Shown one piece after another: positions 1-7,467 of a stretch of DNA of 24,863 bases. The notes under the pieces are model-generated. The model had not been told where the DNA came from. It worked only from the letters and a program-made list of their open reading frames with translations, and did no database searches. The stretch's first letter is position 1. The number at the start of each line of letters is the position of its first letter. The translations under genes and the position numbers were made by a program. The stretch comes from a virus. Where the stretch lies: positions 1 to 24,863 of IMG/VR virus record IMGVR_UViG_3300019776_000386; one strand, written 5' to 3'.

Positions 1-138
1 AAACTCTTTAACATCAAGAATAGGGAAAAATATAGGCAAAAAAACATACACTATCATAACGTGAAACGATACGAAAGCCATCACCCTCTTATGTGCCCAA
101 CGACCGTTAATCTTTAATGTATCGTTTACTAACTTCAC
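1..138 (-). CDS. Small membrane protein, holin-like (partial, runs off the window)
   Basis: Partial gene whose 5' end is inside the window. It starts at GTG (138-136), which overlaps the TGA of the upstream gene as GTGA, so the two are translationally coupled. The visible 46 residues begin MKLVNDTLKINGRWAHKRV, a basic patch, followed by a hydrophobic stretch rich in F, V, I and P (about residues 20-40), so it is a membrane protein. Position after the tail genes and next to two other small membrane proteins fits a lysis role. The pattern of a WxHKR patch before a membrane helix reminds me of putative holins in Bacteroidetes phages, but that is recollection, not a search. The rest of the gene lies beyond coordinate 1. 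Confidence 0.5.
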   Translation of the reverse strand, partial: MKLVNDTLKINGRWAHKRVMAFVSFHVMIVYVFLPIFFPILDVKEF

Positions 139-473
139 TGCTTAACCTCTTTTTTGTATTGTTGTTTTTCTTCTCTATTTGCCACTACCATATTATTAAA
201 CACATATTGTGAAACCATACCGATAACAAATATAATAACGGGTTTAACAACTGAATTTAAGTATCTATTTTCGGCTTTTTCCAACTCCATAGCATGAACT
301 TTCTCGGGTATTTTATCCATTTTAACAAGTAGCTGTTTCATGCTTAAATTTAAGTCTAACAAACCCACATCGATATTGTCCAACCTAGCTTTAAATTGTT
401 TCTCATGCCTATCTAAGGCTTCAATTTGTCCGTCTATTTTGGTGAACTTAATTTCGATTTCTTGTTTTGTCAT
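135..473 (-). CDS. Coiled-coil protein with a C-terminal membrane helix
   Basis: 112 aa. Residues about 1-70 are charged and heptad-like with no proline-rich breaks, predicted as coiled coil. Residues about 76-97 (VVKPVIIFVIGMVSQYVF) form one membrane helix, followed by a short basic tail. This layout (coiled coil, then C-terminal anchor) is like small phage lysis-associated proteins of the XhlA type, but I see no direct sequence match. It sits between the tail fibre genes and a holin-like gene, which supports a lysis or membrane role by position only. Its start overlaps the end of the 37-aa membrane gene at 448-561 by 26 nt, and its stop overlaps the next gene's GTG start. Confidence 0.6.
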   Translation of the reverse strand: MTKQEIEIKFTKIDGQIEALDRHEKQFKARLDNIDVGLLDLNLSMKQLLVKMDKIPEKVHAMELEKAENRYLNSVVKPVIIFVIGMVSQYVFNNMVVANREEKQQYKKEVKQ

Positions 474-561
474 CTCTTAAATCTTTAATAACAAAGTTAA
501 TAATAATTGCTACATTTATAATAAAAGCTACTATTAAAAATATTGCTAGGGTTGTGTTCAT
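448..561 (-). CDS. 37-aa single-helix membrane protein
   Basis: A tiny gene: ATG at 561-559, TAA at 450-448. It starts one base after the stop of the upstream 120-aa gene (TAA-A-ATG), which is the coupling pattern seen across this operon. The product begins MNTTLAIFLIVAFIINVAI, so residues 5-27 form one membrane helix with a short N-terminus and a charged tail (KDLRDDKTRNRN). The 3' end overlaps the next gene in another frame. Tight coupling and a clean helix make it a likely real gene. Function unknown; a spanin- or holin-type role is possible by position. Confidence 0.5.
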   Translation of the reverse strand: MNTTLAIFLIVAFIINVAIIINFVIKDLRDDKTRNRN

Positions 562-562
562 T

Positions 563-925
563 TTATTCTGTTGGCAAAAAATCAGGAAAATAACATTCTA
601 AAGTTAAAGGAATGTATCCTATATTGTCCTCCCAATAATTTAATAATTGGTCAAAAGTAGAAATTTGAATTTCAGAATTTGAAATAATTTGAACATCCAA
701 AATAAATGAATTTTCACTCATTCCAACAACATTAAACAATTGTTTATTTTGAGGACAAAAGAAATCAACCATACCCTCAAAAGCATTAGGAATAGTCAAA
801 ATATATTTACCACTTCTTTCTCTAACTGAATCTGTAATAGTCCCTAATTCATTTTCAAATTGATTTAGAGTTAATGCCCCCTCGCTTTGTTGGTAAATGT
901 TTGCTTTAAATGTTTTTTTTATCAT
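563..925 (-). CDS. Hypothetical phage protein, 120 aa
   Basis: Not recognised. The 120-aa product is soluble, mixed alpha/beta, with no signal peptide or membrane segment and a single cysteine pair (FFCPQ near residue 57 and LECYF near 111). It lies directly after the fibre-type proteins and before the small membrane proteins, with a 16-nt gap to the upstream gene. By position it may be a minor tail component or a fibre-assembly factor. The ATG start at 925 is the only good one. Confidence 0.55.
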   Translation of the reverse strand: MIKKTFKANIYQQSEGALTLNQFENELGTITDSVRERSGKYILTIPNAFEGMVDFFCPQNKQLFNVVGMSENSFILDVQIISNSEIQISTFDQLLNYWEDNIGYIPLTLECYFPDFLPTE

Positions 926-941
926 TTTATTTAGTTTTAAA

Positions 942-1751
942 TTAATCTTTAATTTCTATCAATACAGGTGTTCTATCTAAAATTGAGTTTGATAAAGAGC
1001 CTGATGTATCAATGCTCGTTATTTGCAAATACCCCGATTGTAATTTTATTCTTGACTTGCCAATATTATCGCTTACATCGTCAGATTGCTCATTTATAAC
1101 ATACCAAGTTTTAGTATCATCAAACGAATCTGTTTTTTCTGCAAAATATAAACCTGTAGTTTGATAGGTAAACCAAAACGGATAGCTACTATAATTAGAT
1201 ATTTGAGCGTAAATATAAGGAGCACCACCATTCCACCCCAACTCACTACCATTGCTCCAAGTCGGAGCAGTACCGTTAGCTATCCATTTCGTACCTACAT
1301 CGTTATTAGGTGCGCCACTAGGTGTGAAATCGTCGCCAGTTTCAATACTTAATATCTCATAAGTTACCCCTTGCGTTAAACTTCCGCTCGTTGCTGTTTG
1401 GGGGTCATCGCCTCCTGATTGTGATAGTAGGAATTTGTATTGTTTTACTTCACTTGATGGAGTTTGTCCAATATAAGGAGTATAACCCAACTCAATCAAT
1501 CTTAATCTTAATACCTCAACATTTGCAAATGTTTCTTCTATACTTCCATCCGTTTCATCAATTACAATAATATCAAAAACATCAACTGAAAACGATGGCA
1601 CATTCGAGCCGTTAGGCATCTGAATTGAGAATGTTTGGCTAAATGAATCTAAAACAATTTCAAAATCAGATAGATTTACTTCCTTTGAATTGTTATTATA
1701 GACGTGCCAAAAGTTCCCAGTTCCTTTTTTTATTATTTTAAAAGTTCCCAT
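942..1751 (-). CDS. Modular tail fibre / receptor-binding type protein
   Basis: 269 aa. Residues 1-95 form an N-terminal domain ending in a leucine-rich segment (LRLRLIELGY). Around 105-120 is YKFLLSQSGGDDPQTA, a motif I associate with Bacteroidetes phage tail proteins, whose usual second half (TTGLYFAEKTDSFDDTKTW) appears at about 198-216. Between them, residues about 122-178 are a Gly/Asp/Thr/Trp-rich module (VTYEILSIETGDDFTPSGAP, then GTAPTWSNGSELGWNGGAP) that looks inserted. Such modules are shared between phage fibres and are expected to be beta-structured and surface exposed. The ATG overlaps the end of the 281-aa gene by 14 nt. Family names come from memory, so the role is an inference. 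Confidence 0.6.
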   Translation of the reverse strand: MGTFKIIKKGTGNFWHVYNNNSKEVNLSDFEIVLDSFSQTFSIQMPNGSNVPSFSVDVFDIIVIDETDGSIEETFANVEVLRLRLIELGYTPYIGQTPSSEVKQYKFLLSQSGGDDPQTATSGSLTQGVTYEILSIETGDDFTPSGAPNNDVGTKWIANGTAPTWSNGSELGWNGGAPYIYAQISNYSSYPFWFTYQTTGLYFAEKTDSFDDTKTWYVINEQSDDVSDNIGKSRIKLQSGYLQITSIDTSGSLSNSILDRTPVLIEIKD

Positions 1752-2583
1752 ATTTTATTGTTTTTAATTTATAAACCCCACTAGCTGGATTTACACTTGA
1801 ACCGCTATGGTTATGAATATTAAATTTTACAGTATTTTCAGCAGTAGCAACTGGTATTCCTACCATTAACCCCGATTCAATCAATGCGTATGGAGGTACT
1901 ATTTGAATATAATCACCAACGGAAGCCTCGTTAAAAGTTACCGTTGCTGTATAAGTATCATTACTTGGAATATTAGGAACGTCTAATGTGATTTCAGTTT
2001 CGATAGTTCTTTCTATTATTTCAGCTTCCCGATACACATTTAAAGGCGATAATTCTCTATCGTTAAACAGTAGACTCATTCCGTCAAAATGCAATTGACA
2101 AGCTGTTGTATCGCTTTGAGCGGTAAAACTAAAATCTATAATGTCTCCATCGTTTAAGTTTAATACTTGTGTGTAAGCGTTCCAGACCCCATCCGTAAAA
2201 CCGCTTGTGGAATATAAATTTTGTTCAATAATATTCACATCGTATAAAACGCTATTAACGTAAACATTTACTTTAAAAGTTATATCTGATGCAGGGTCTG
2301 ATTTGAAAAAACGATAACTTAAAATATATTGCCCTGTTTTTTCAATAAATACCTCCATTGACGAATCGCCAGTATTGAAAGTAACTTCACCAGTTCCAGT
2401 GAAAGCTATTTCAACTGATTTGTTACCAGCATAAACACGTCCTTGTGTGTTTGTGATAACTGCATTACTACCCCCACTTACTTTATTCCAAGTTCTAATG
2501 TCATTGAAATTTGCTACTATTGGAAGTAAATTTAATGCATATTTTGGTGATTCATTTGTTTGTTTTACTGATAAAGTACTCAT
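1738..2583 (-). CDS. Beta-rich tail protein, carbohydrate-binding-like
   Basis: 281 aa. The first ~185 residues alternate short polar and aromatic strands (GNKSVEIAFTGTGEVTF, QYILSYRFFKSD, DGDIIDFSFTAQ, CQLHFDGMSLLF), the pattern of a jelly-roll such as a carbohydrate-binding module. The C-terminal ~90 residues (from IERTIETEITLDV) form a second beta domain with the short motif FNIHNHSGSSVNPASGVYKL, typical of phage structural proteins. There is no catalytic motif. In the fibre gene cluster this suggests binding to host surface glycans. It is 1 nt downstream of the 150-aa gene and overlaps the 269-aa gene. The role is inferred from fold pattern and position. Confidence 0.55.
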   Translation of the reverse strand: MSTLSVKQTNESPKYALNLLPIVANFNDIRTWNKVSGGSNAVITNTQGRVYAGNKSVEIAFTGTGEVTFNTGDSSMEVFIEKTGQYILSYRFFKSDPASDITFKVNVYVNSVLYDVNIIEQNLYSTSGFTDGVWNAYTQVLNLNDGDIIDFSFTAQSDTTACQLHFDGMSLLFNDRELSPLNVYREAEIIERTIETEITLDVPNIPSNDTYTATVTFNEASVGDYIQIVPPYALIESGLMVGIPVATAENTVKFNIHNHSGSSVNPASGVYKLKTIKYGNF

Positions 2584-2584
2584 G

Positions 2585-3037
2585 TTAATCTTGTGTTATA
2601 TAAGTTTTAAAATCAAAAGTAATTGTTTGGTTTGCCCCAAGAGAATCCTCAATACTTAATACAGAATTATTCATAAATAATTTTTTATTATTTCCTGATT
2701 CATCTACTCCTAAAAAATATAAGCTTGTATCGCTATTAGGCGTAAATTCATTGTTTAACCAACTAAAAACAGCCCGATTTGATATTAAAAACCCATTGTC
2801 GTTATATATGCTTCCAGATATGTGTGATATATTCCCACTTTTTATTATAGAAACAGAATAATCAATATTATTCCCCCCTATTGCCTCTGTATAGATTTCT
2901 GTTATATTGCTATCTGTTACCGTATTAGGATAAATTTCATCAACTACAGTAGCCATACTAGAACGGTGCTTTGTTTGAGTAATGATAGCAGTAATAAAAC
3001 CGTTTATTGTTGCTAATATTCCTGATTTAGTTGCCAT
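2585..3037 (-). CDS. Tail or fibre-associated protein, 150 aa
   Basis: Not recognised with certainty. The N-terminus (MATKSGILATINGFITAIIT) is a short amphipathic helix, and the rest is beta-rich with many Asn, Ser and Ile residues. It includes YSVSIIKSGNISHISGSIYN, which reads like the C-terminal fold repeated in phage fibre proteins. Gaps are 5 nt to the upstream gene and 1 nt to the downstream one, so it belongs to the same transcription unit as the other fibre-type genes. There is no membrane segment or catalytic motif. Confidence 0.55.
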   Translation of the reverse strand: MATKSGILATINGFITAIITQTKHRSSMATVVDEIYPNTVTDSNITEIYTEAIGGNNIDYSVSIIKSGNISHISGSIYNDNGFLISNRAVFSWLNNEFTPNSDTSLYFLGVDESGNNKKLFMNNSVLSIEDSLGANQTITFDFKTYITQD

Positions 3038-3042
3038 ATTTT

Positions 3043-3366
3043 TTAATTTAATAAATATTCATTATTATAATTTTCGCTATCATATTCTCCGTTTACTATG
3101 CTAAAAGTCCAAAAAGTAGGATTTGTAATTCCTTTATAAATTTCTCCTAAATCACTAATAAACAAACCACTTGTAAAAGTAATAAAATAATTTCCATTAT
3201 TTGGAAATAAATTAGTTACATCGATAAAAAATTGATTATTTACAATAGTTATATTTTCTTGTGTAAAAGTTAAAAACAAAACATTATCTTTATAAACTTT
3301 AAGATTTCCAACTCCTAAAATTATATTTCTATTAAATGTGCCTGATATTTCGTTTGGGAAATTCAT
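3043..3366 (-). CDS. Small Ig-like (SbsA-type) tail protein
   Basis: 107 aa. The sequence follows the strand pattern of the bacterial SbsA Ig-like domain (Big_5): a turn with G-NLKVYKDN, a strand pair with FFIDVTNLFPNNGNYFITF, then a closing aromatic strand TFWTFSI. The usual first strand block is short, so the domain seems trimmed at its N-terminus. Such domains decorate phage tails and S-layer proteins and bind surfaces weakly. The start overlaps the stop of the 173-aa gene as TAATG. The family call is from pattern memory and is moderate at best. Confidence 0.5.
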   Translation of the reverse strand: MNFPNEISGTFNRNIILGVGNLKVYKDNVLFLTFTQENITIVNNQFFIDVTNLFPNNGNYFITFTSGLFISDLGEIYKGITNPTFWTFSIVNGEYDSENYNNEYLLN

Positions 3367-3887
3367 TATAAAGTTATTTGAACATAAGTTACATAAACAT
3401 CTATACTTCCAGTTCCTCCTGTTGGATTTGCTGTACTTGCTTTTAGTTTATAAAAATTACTTTTAATATCTGATGAAGATGTTTGAGCAGTCCCAGTAAG
3501 AGCACTTACAAAACCATTAGAAGTATTTGTTAGTAATGAAGCGGATAATGTAGCAACGTTAGTATTAAATTCGTTTACTAAAAATAAAAAAACACTTGCA
3601 AAAGAATAAGCACTTCCAGCACTTCTTTTAATATAAATAGATATTGGAATATTCACAATTCCGCTTGTTGATGAATCTAAAACTGTAATAGGAGTTGCAA
3701 ACAAATCTAATATTTCAGCACTTGATATAGTTGTTTTTTGAACTTTATAAATAGATTGTTCTGTTGTATAATCAATAGTATCTTTCATTCTGCTTCCAAC
3801 CTCATTAGGGGTTATTGCAAAATCAACGGTTTCGTTTGTTATTTGCGTATCAATTAACGCTTTTAAGGTTGTTGGATTTATTGGCAT
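3366..3887 (-). CDS. Tail fibre-type structural protein, 173 aa
   Basis: Residues 1-45 (MPINPTTLKALIDTQITNE, then VGSRMKDTIDYTTEQ) form a helical N-terminal anchor like that of several Bacteroidetes phage tail proteins, which attach by an N-terminal helix. The rest is Ser/Thr/Ala-rich and beta-like, with few charged residues, ending in VYVTYVQITL. The gene sits 11 nt after the 300-aa tail protein, and its TAA overlaps the next ATG. Likely a distal tail or fibre protein. No enzyme motif is visible. Confidence 0.55.
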   Translation of the reverse strand: MPINPTTLKALIDTQITNETVDFAITPNEVGSRMKDTIDYTTEQSIYKVQKTTISSAEILDLFATPITVLDSSTSGIVNIPISIYIKRSAGSAYSFASVFLFLVNEFNTNVATLSASLLTNTSNGFVSALTGTAQTSSSDIKSNFYKLKASTANPTGGTGSIDVYVTYVQITL

Positions 3888-3898
3888 ATCTTTATATT

Positions 3899-4801
3899 TT
3901 AATTACTTCCAAATATATTTGAAAACTTATTGTTAAATGTTTTTGTTACTGTTTCTTGACTTGTATAATATCCGTTAGGGCTAAAAATTATTAATTCAAA
4001 ATCAGGAAATATTTGACCATTTGCAGTTAAAGTTTCATTTTGTGGATTTACTAAAAATTCAGCGTTCATCCAATTTGTATCGCCTTGTCTTTCGTTAGGT
4101 TTGTATTCACTTACTACAACCCTTTCATAGTTTAAATAAACAGTTTGGTGTGCAAATAATACTTCTAACCTGTCGTTTATAGCATAATCTAAAGAATCGA
4201 CTAAATATTGTCTTAAAAAAGTCGGTATAGTTCTATAATTTACTTGTTTGCCTTGTGAGGTTATATATTGCTTAACTTCTCGCTTGTTTTGTGGTGAATT
4301 ATCGTAGCAATTCGCTATTCTAATTGATTGAACATAAGGTTTAATATCATAACTAATATTGTAGATTTTAGTTTGATTAAAGTAGTCAAAACGAGATGAA
4401 ATATTAGTTAAATAATCAGTGATTAAGAATGCATTTGAATAGTAAACGTTTCCATTTGTATCATCTGTAATTCTTAAATATAGCTTTTTTAACCAATAAT
4501 CAATATTAATTTTACCAAACTCAAAAGTTATTTGTTCAATACCGTTACTATCTGTAAAATTATCGTAATAAAACCTATCGTTAATATTTTGAATTATATT
4601 ATTACTACAATCAATTAAATCAACTGTAATTCCTCCAACAAAAGCAATATTAACACTTGAATTGCTAATTTGTAAAAATGTCTCGTTGGGTTTTTGAACT
4701 ATAAATGTTTGACTATTTAAAGTTGAAACAGGCGGATTGTCATAACTTTTTGCCTTTGCAAAGTCATTCAAATAAAGCCTTATAAAAGAGTAGTCAATCA
4801 T
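3899..4801 (-). CDS. Distal tail / baseplate protein, 300 aa
   Basis: 300 aa, no membrane helix or catalytic motif. The sequence is rich in Tyr, Asn and Ile with regular strands. It contains a conserved-looking middle region (IRIANCYDNSPQNKREVKQY, IPTFLRQYLVDSLDYAINDR) ahead of a beta-rich C-terminus (DFELIIFSPNGYYTSQETV). The start ATG overlaps the stop of the 889-aa protein as ATGA, so the two are probably made in fixed ratio. Two large proteins following the tape measure are expected to form the tail tip (distal tail protein and tail-associated protein analogues). The assignment rests on gene order. Confidence 0.6.
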   Translation of the reverse strand: MIDYSFIRLYLNDFAKAKSYDNPPVSTLNSQTFIVQKPNETFLQISNSSVNIAFVGGITVDLIDCSNNIIQNINDRFYYDNFTDSNGIEQITFEFGKINIDYWLKKLYLRITDDTNGNVYYSNAFLITDYLTNISSRFDYFNQTKIYNISYDIKPYVQSIRIANCYDNSPQNKREVKQYITSQGKQVNYRTIPTFLRQYLVDSLDYAINDRLEVLFAHQTVYLNYERVVVSEYKPNERQGDTNWMNAEFLVNPQNETLTANGQIFPDFELIIFSPNGYYTSQETVTKTFNNKFSNIFGSN

Positions 4802-7467
4802 AGTGATAAAAGTGCGTCAATTAATTCCGCTTTTGAATTATACACAATTCCGTTCAAATTTACAAAATTATACCGATAAAAATTACACAAAGGTTTGTTT
4901 TTATTATCGTAAAATTTAAAATAGTCATTTTCTGCTTTCCACCACTCGGAATTACCCTCTAAATTATAAATAACATCGTTAACGGTTAAAACTCCATCAG
5001 AATACTCTAATATTAAATATTCCGTTTCAAATAACTCCTCAATATCTAATTTCAAACCATTTTCACTCCAGTTGTGATTTAAGTCTTTTATAAATCCCTT
5101 GATAACACGACCGTTACTATCGTAAGTTCTAACAAATCCACGTGTACTATTATAAGTTGTTAAATAATCTAAAATAGTATTAAATTCAGCATAAGCAGTT
5201 AAATGATATACTTTTGGAGCGATATATGGATTTGGTAAACTATTATAAGTTATAGTAGCGTTTTCTATTAATGCAGTTGTTTCAGTTGTTAACTGACTTT
5301 CATAAGTGCCATTTGATTTGAAATAACTATTAATTATATCTTTTTTAGCGTACAATAAACACGCTTTTAAATAACTACCAAAATATTTAAGATTACGTTT
5401 AATAGAATAGGCTTGATTAGGGAATTTTCCAACAGTAACCCCCTCGTTTGTTCTTGAAGTCCAAAACACATTAGTATAGAAATATTTTAACTTAATAAAT
5501 CCATCTCCTTGAAATGTTATTGACGTTCCTACGTTTGGAGTTAATGTTAGAATATTTCTTGTAACAGTTGTTACTGTATAATTTCCTATATTTTCACCCT
5601 CTGTTATAAACATTGTTGCTCCAACTCCAAACCCTAAAGTTGTCCAATTTGTTACCGCACTACTTCCAGTATCGCTATTTCGGTTTAATATTTCTAAATT
5701 ACCCTCACTAATACGCATCAACAAAACTATTCCAAACTCATTAAACGAACTCGGTGCTAATTGTGTAACGTTTGAAATATAAACTTTGTCATCTTCTTCA
5801 GTTGATGTTGTTGGTTCTTTAATTTCTAAATCAATAACTTTTTGTATTGAAAGAGGGTCTCGCACAAATTCAATAGAAATATCTTTTTTATTCTCAACGT
5901 TATCATTTTGTATTAACCATTCTGTATCTGTGTGTATTGCTAAATCAGTATTTTGCGTTGTGCGGTCTTGTTCAAATGTTTTGTATTTGTAAGTAAGTTT
6001 ATTAATACTTAAACGCTCATTTTCATCTATGCTAAAATCCTCACTTGGTATTATTTGAAAGTTCCCTATTTCTACATTTCTATAAAAATCTGATTCATGT
6101 CCTATAAATATTTCGTTTTCATTTGGCTCATAATCGCAATTTACTTCCTCAACTGATTCTAATGCGTTTTTAGGCGTGCAATAAAAGCTATCAATGTTTT
6201 GGCTAATCATACGACGATTAAAAACCATATTGTTGTAATGCGTTCCGTTTACATCAAATAAAGACGCATTAATAGTTAAACCGCACGAAAATAAAGAGGC
6301 TTGTTTTATTAAATCAATCCATCTACACGCTTTTATTACGGTATCAAGTGATTTTTCTGTTACTGAAATATCTATTGTATATTGTGATACTAAATTATCA
6401 CTTCCAACCTCGCCCCCTAAACTACTTGATTGTCTACAAAAAGATTCCATAAATATAAATATGTAAGCACCAGCAGGAACATAAGCAATATTAAAGGTAT
6501 CATCTATTATATCTATTCTACTATTACCATCAAATATCTGATTATTAAACACATCGATAAACCCTAACGGGCTTTCAGCATCAGTACCCCAACAAATAAC
6601 GAATTTATTTATAACATAACCATTTCCGCCTCCAGCAGAATACACGTCTTGACTCCAACTAAAATTAGATATTTTAATTTTTACATCAAATAATTCTTTT
6701 GTAGCCTTTATGTATTTAAAATCATTTGGTAAAGAGGCATCAATGTCATTAAAATTATTAAAGTCATTTAAAAATGTTAATGTATCAGATATTCCATCAA
6801 TTACAATATTTTTAGAGTTATTCCATCGATAAGTACGTTGGTCTGTACCTAGTGTTGATAGCGCATAAGTAGTTAAATCAAAAACTCTTGGGCTATTCCA
6901 ACTACTACTTTTAGGAATAACCAAACCTTTTAACAATAGATTTTCAGTTGATATTGGTGTTATCGTTTCTTGTTTGGCATTTTTAGTTCCAAAAGCATTA
7001 AATTTATCGTCTAATCGCCTTTTTAAATCAGCTACTTTATTTTTTTGTATTAGTTTGCAAGTAACATAAGTATAACCATCGGTAATGTCTTTATCAGTAA
7101 AATCTAACATTCCATAAGCAAAAATAACACCTGATTTTTCTAAATAATACTCAACTTTGCTCTCAAATCCAAACCCATTGTAAATTGATAAAAGCCATTG
7201 CAAACCATAATCTAAATAATTACTACTATCTCCTTGTGGATTTATAATTTGTGGCGTATTTCTATATTCACCAACTGCATCAACAAACTTCAAACTATCT
7301 ACTGCTCCAAATTCAGTTGAACGTGCATAACGTTTTGATTCTTGTTTCTTTACAAAGTTTGCGCCATCAAAAAAAATTGGCTCACAAATTTCGTATAAAT
7401 CTGTTTTGCCTAATGAAATAAATTTTAGGTAGTGTCTAAACTGTTGAGTATCGATTGGGTTGTTCAT
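4798..7467 (-). CDS. Large tail-tip / baseplate protein
   Basis: 889 aa, directly after the tape measure gene and coupled to it by TAATG. That is the position of the distal tail / tail-associated hub in siphophages. The sequence is mixed alpha/beta without transmembrane helices. It carries an N-terminal block (about 1-170) like tail hub proteins, a long Asn/Asp-rich middle and a C-terminal part with ILDYLTTYNSTRGFVRTYD and GRVIKGFIKDLNHNW (about 770-800), which may be the host-facing segment. No lysozyme or peptidase motif could be picked out. The call is from synteny and size. Confidence 0.65.
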   Translation of the reverse strand: MNNPIDTQQFRHYLKFISLGKTDLYEICEPIFFDGANFVKKQESKRYARSTEFGAVDSLKFVDAVGEYRNTPQIINPQGDSSNYLDYGLQWLLSIYNGFGFESKVEYYLEKSGVIFAYGMLDFTDKDITDGYTYVTCKLIQKNKVADLKRRLDDKFNAFGTKNAKQETITPISTENLLLKGLVIPKSSSWNSPRVFDLTTYALSTLGTDQRTYRWNNSKNIVIDGISDTLTFLNDFNNFNDIDASLPNDFKYIKATKELFDVKIKISNFSWSQDVYSAGGGNGYVINKFVICWGTDAESPLGFIDVFNNQIFDGNSRIDIIDDTFNIAYVPAGAYIFIFMESFCRQSSSLGGEVGSDNLVSQYTIDISVTEKSLDTVIKACRWIDLIKQASLFSCGLTINASLFDVNGTHYNNMVFNRRMISQNIDSFYCTPKNALESVEEVNCDYEPNENEIFIGHESDFYRNVEIGNFQIIPSEDFSIDENERLSINKLTYKYKTFEQDRTTQNTDLAIHTDTEWLIQNDNVENKKDISIEFVRDPLSIQKVIDLEIKEPTTSTEEDDKVYISNVTQLAPSSFNEFGIVLLMRISEGNLEILNRNSDTGSSAVTNWTTLGFGVGATMFITEGENIGNYTVTTVTRNILTLTPNVGTSITFQGDGFIKLKYFYTNVFWTSRTNEGVTVGKFPNQAYSIKRNLKYFGSYLKACLLYAKKDIINSYFKSNGTYESQLTTETTALIENATITYNSLPNPYIAPKVYHLTAYAEFNTILDYLTTYNSTRGFVRTYDSNGRVIKGFIKDLNHNWSENGLKLDIEELFETEYLILEYSDGVLTVNDVIYNLEGNSEWWKAENDYFKFYDNKNKPLCNFYRYNFVNLNGIVYNSKAELIDALLSL

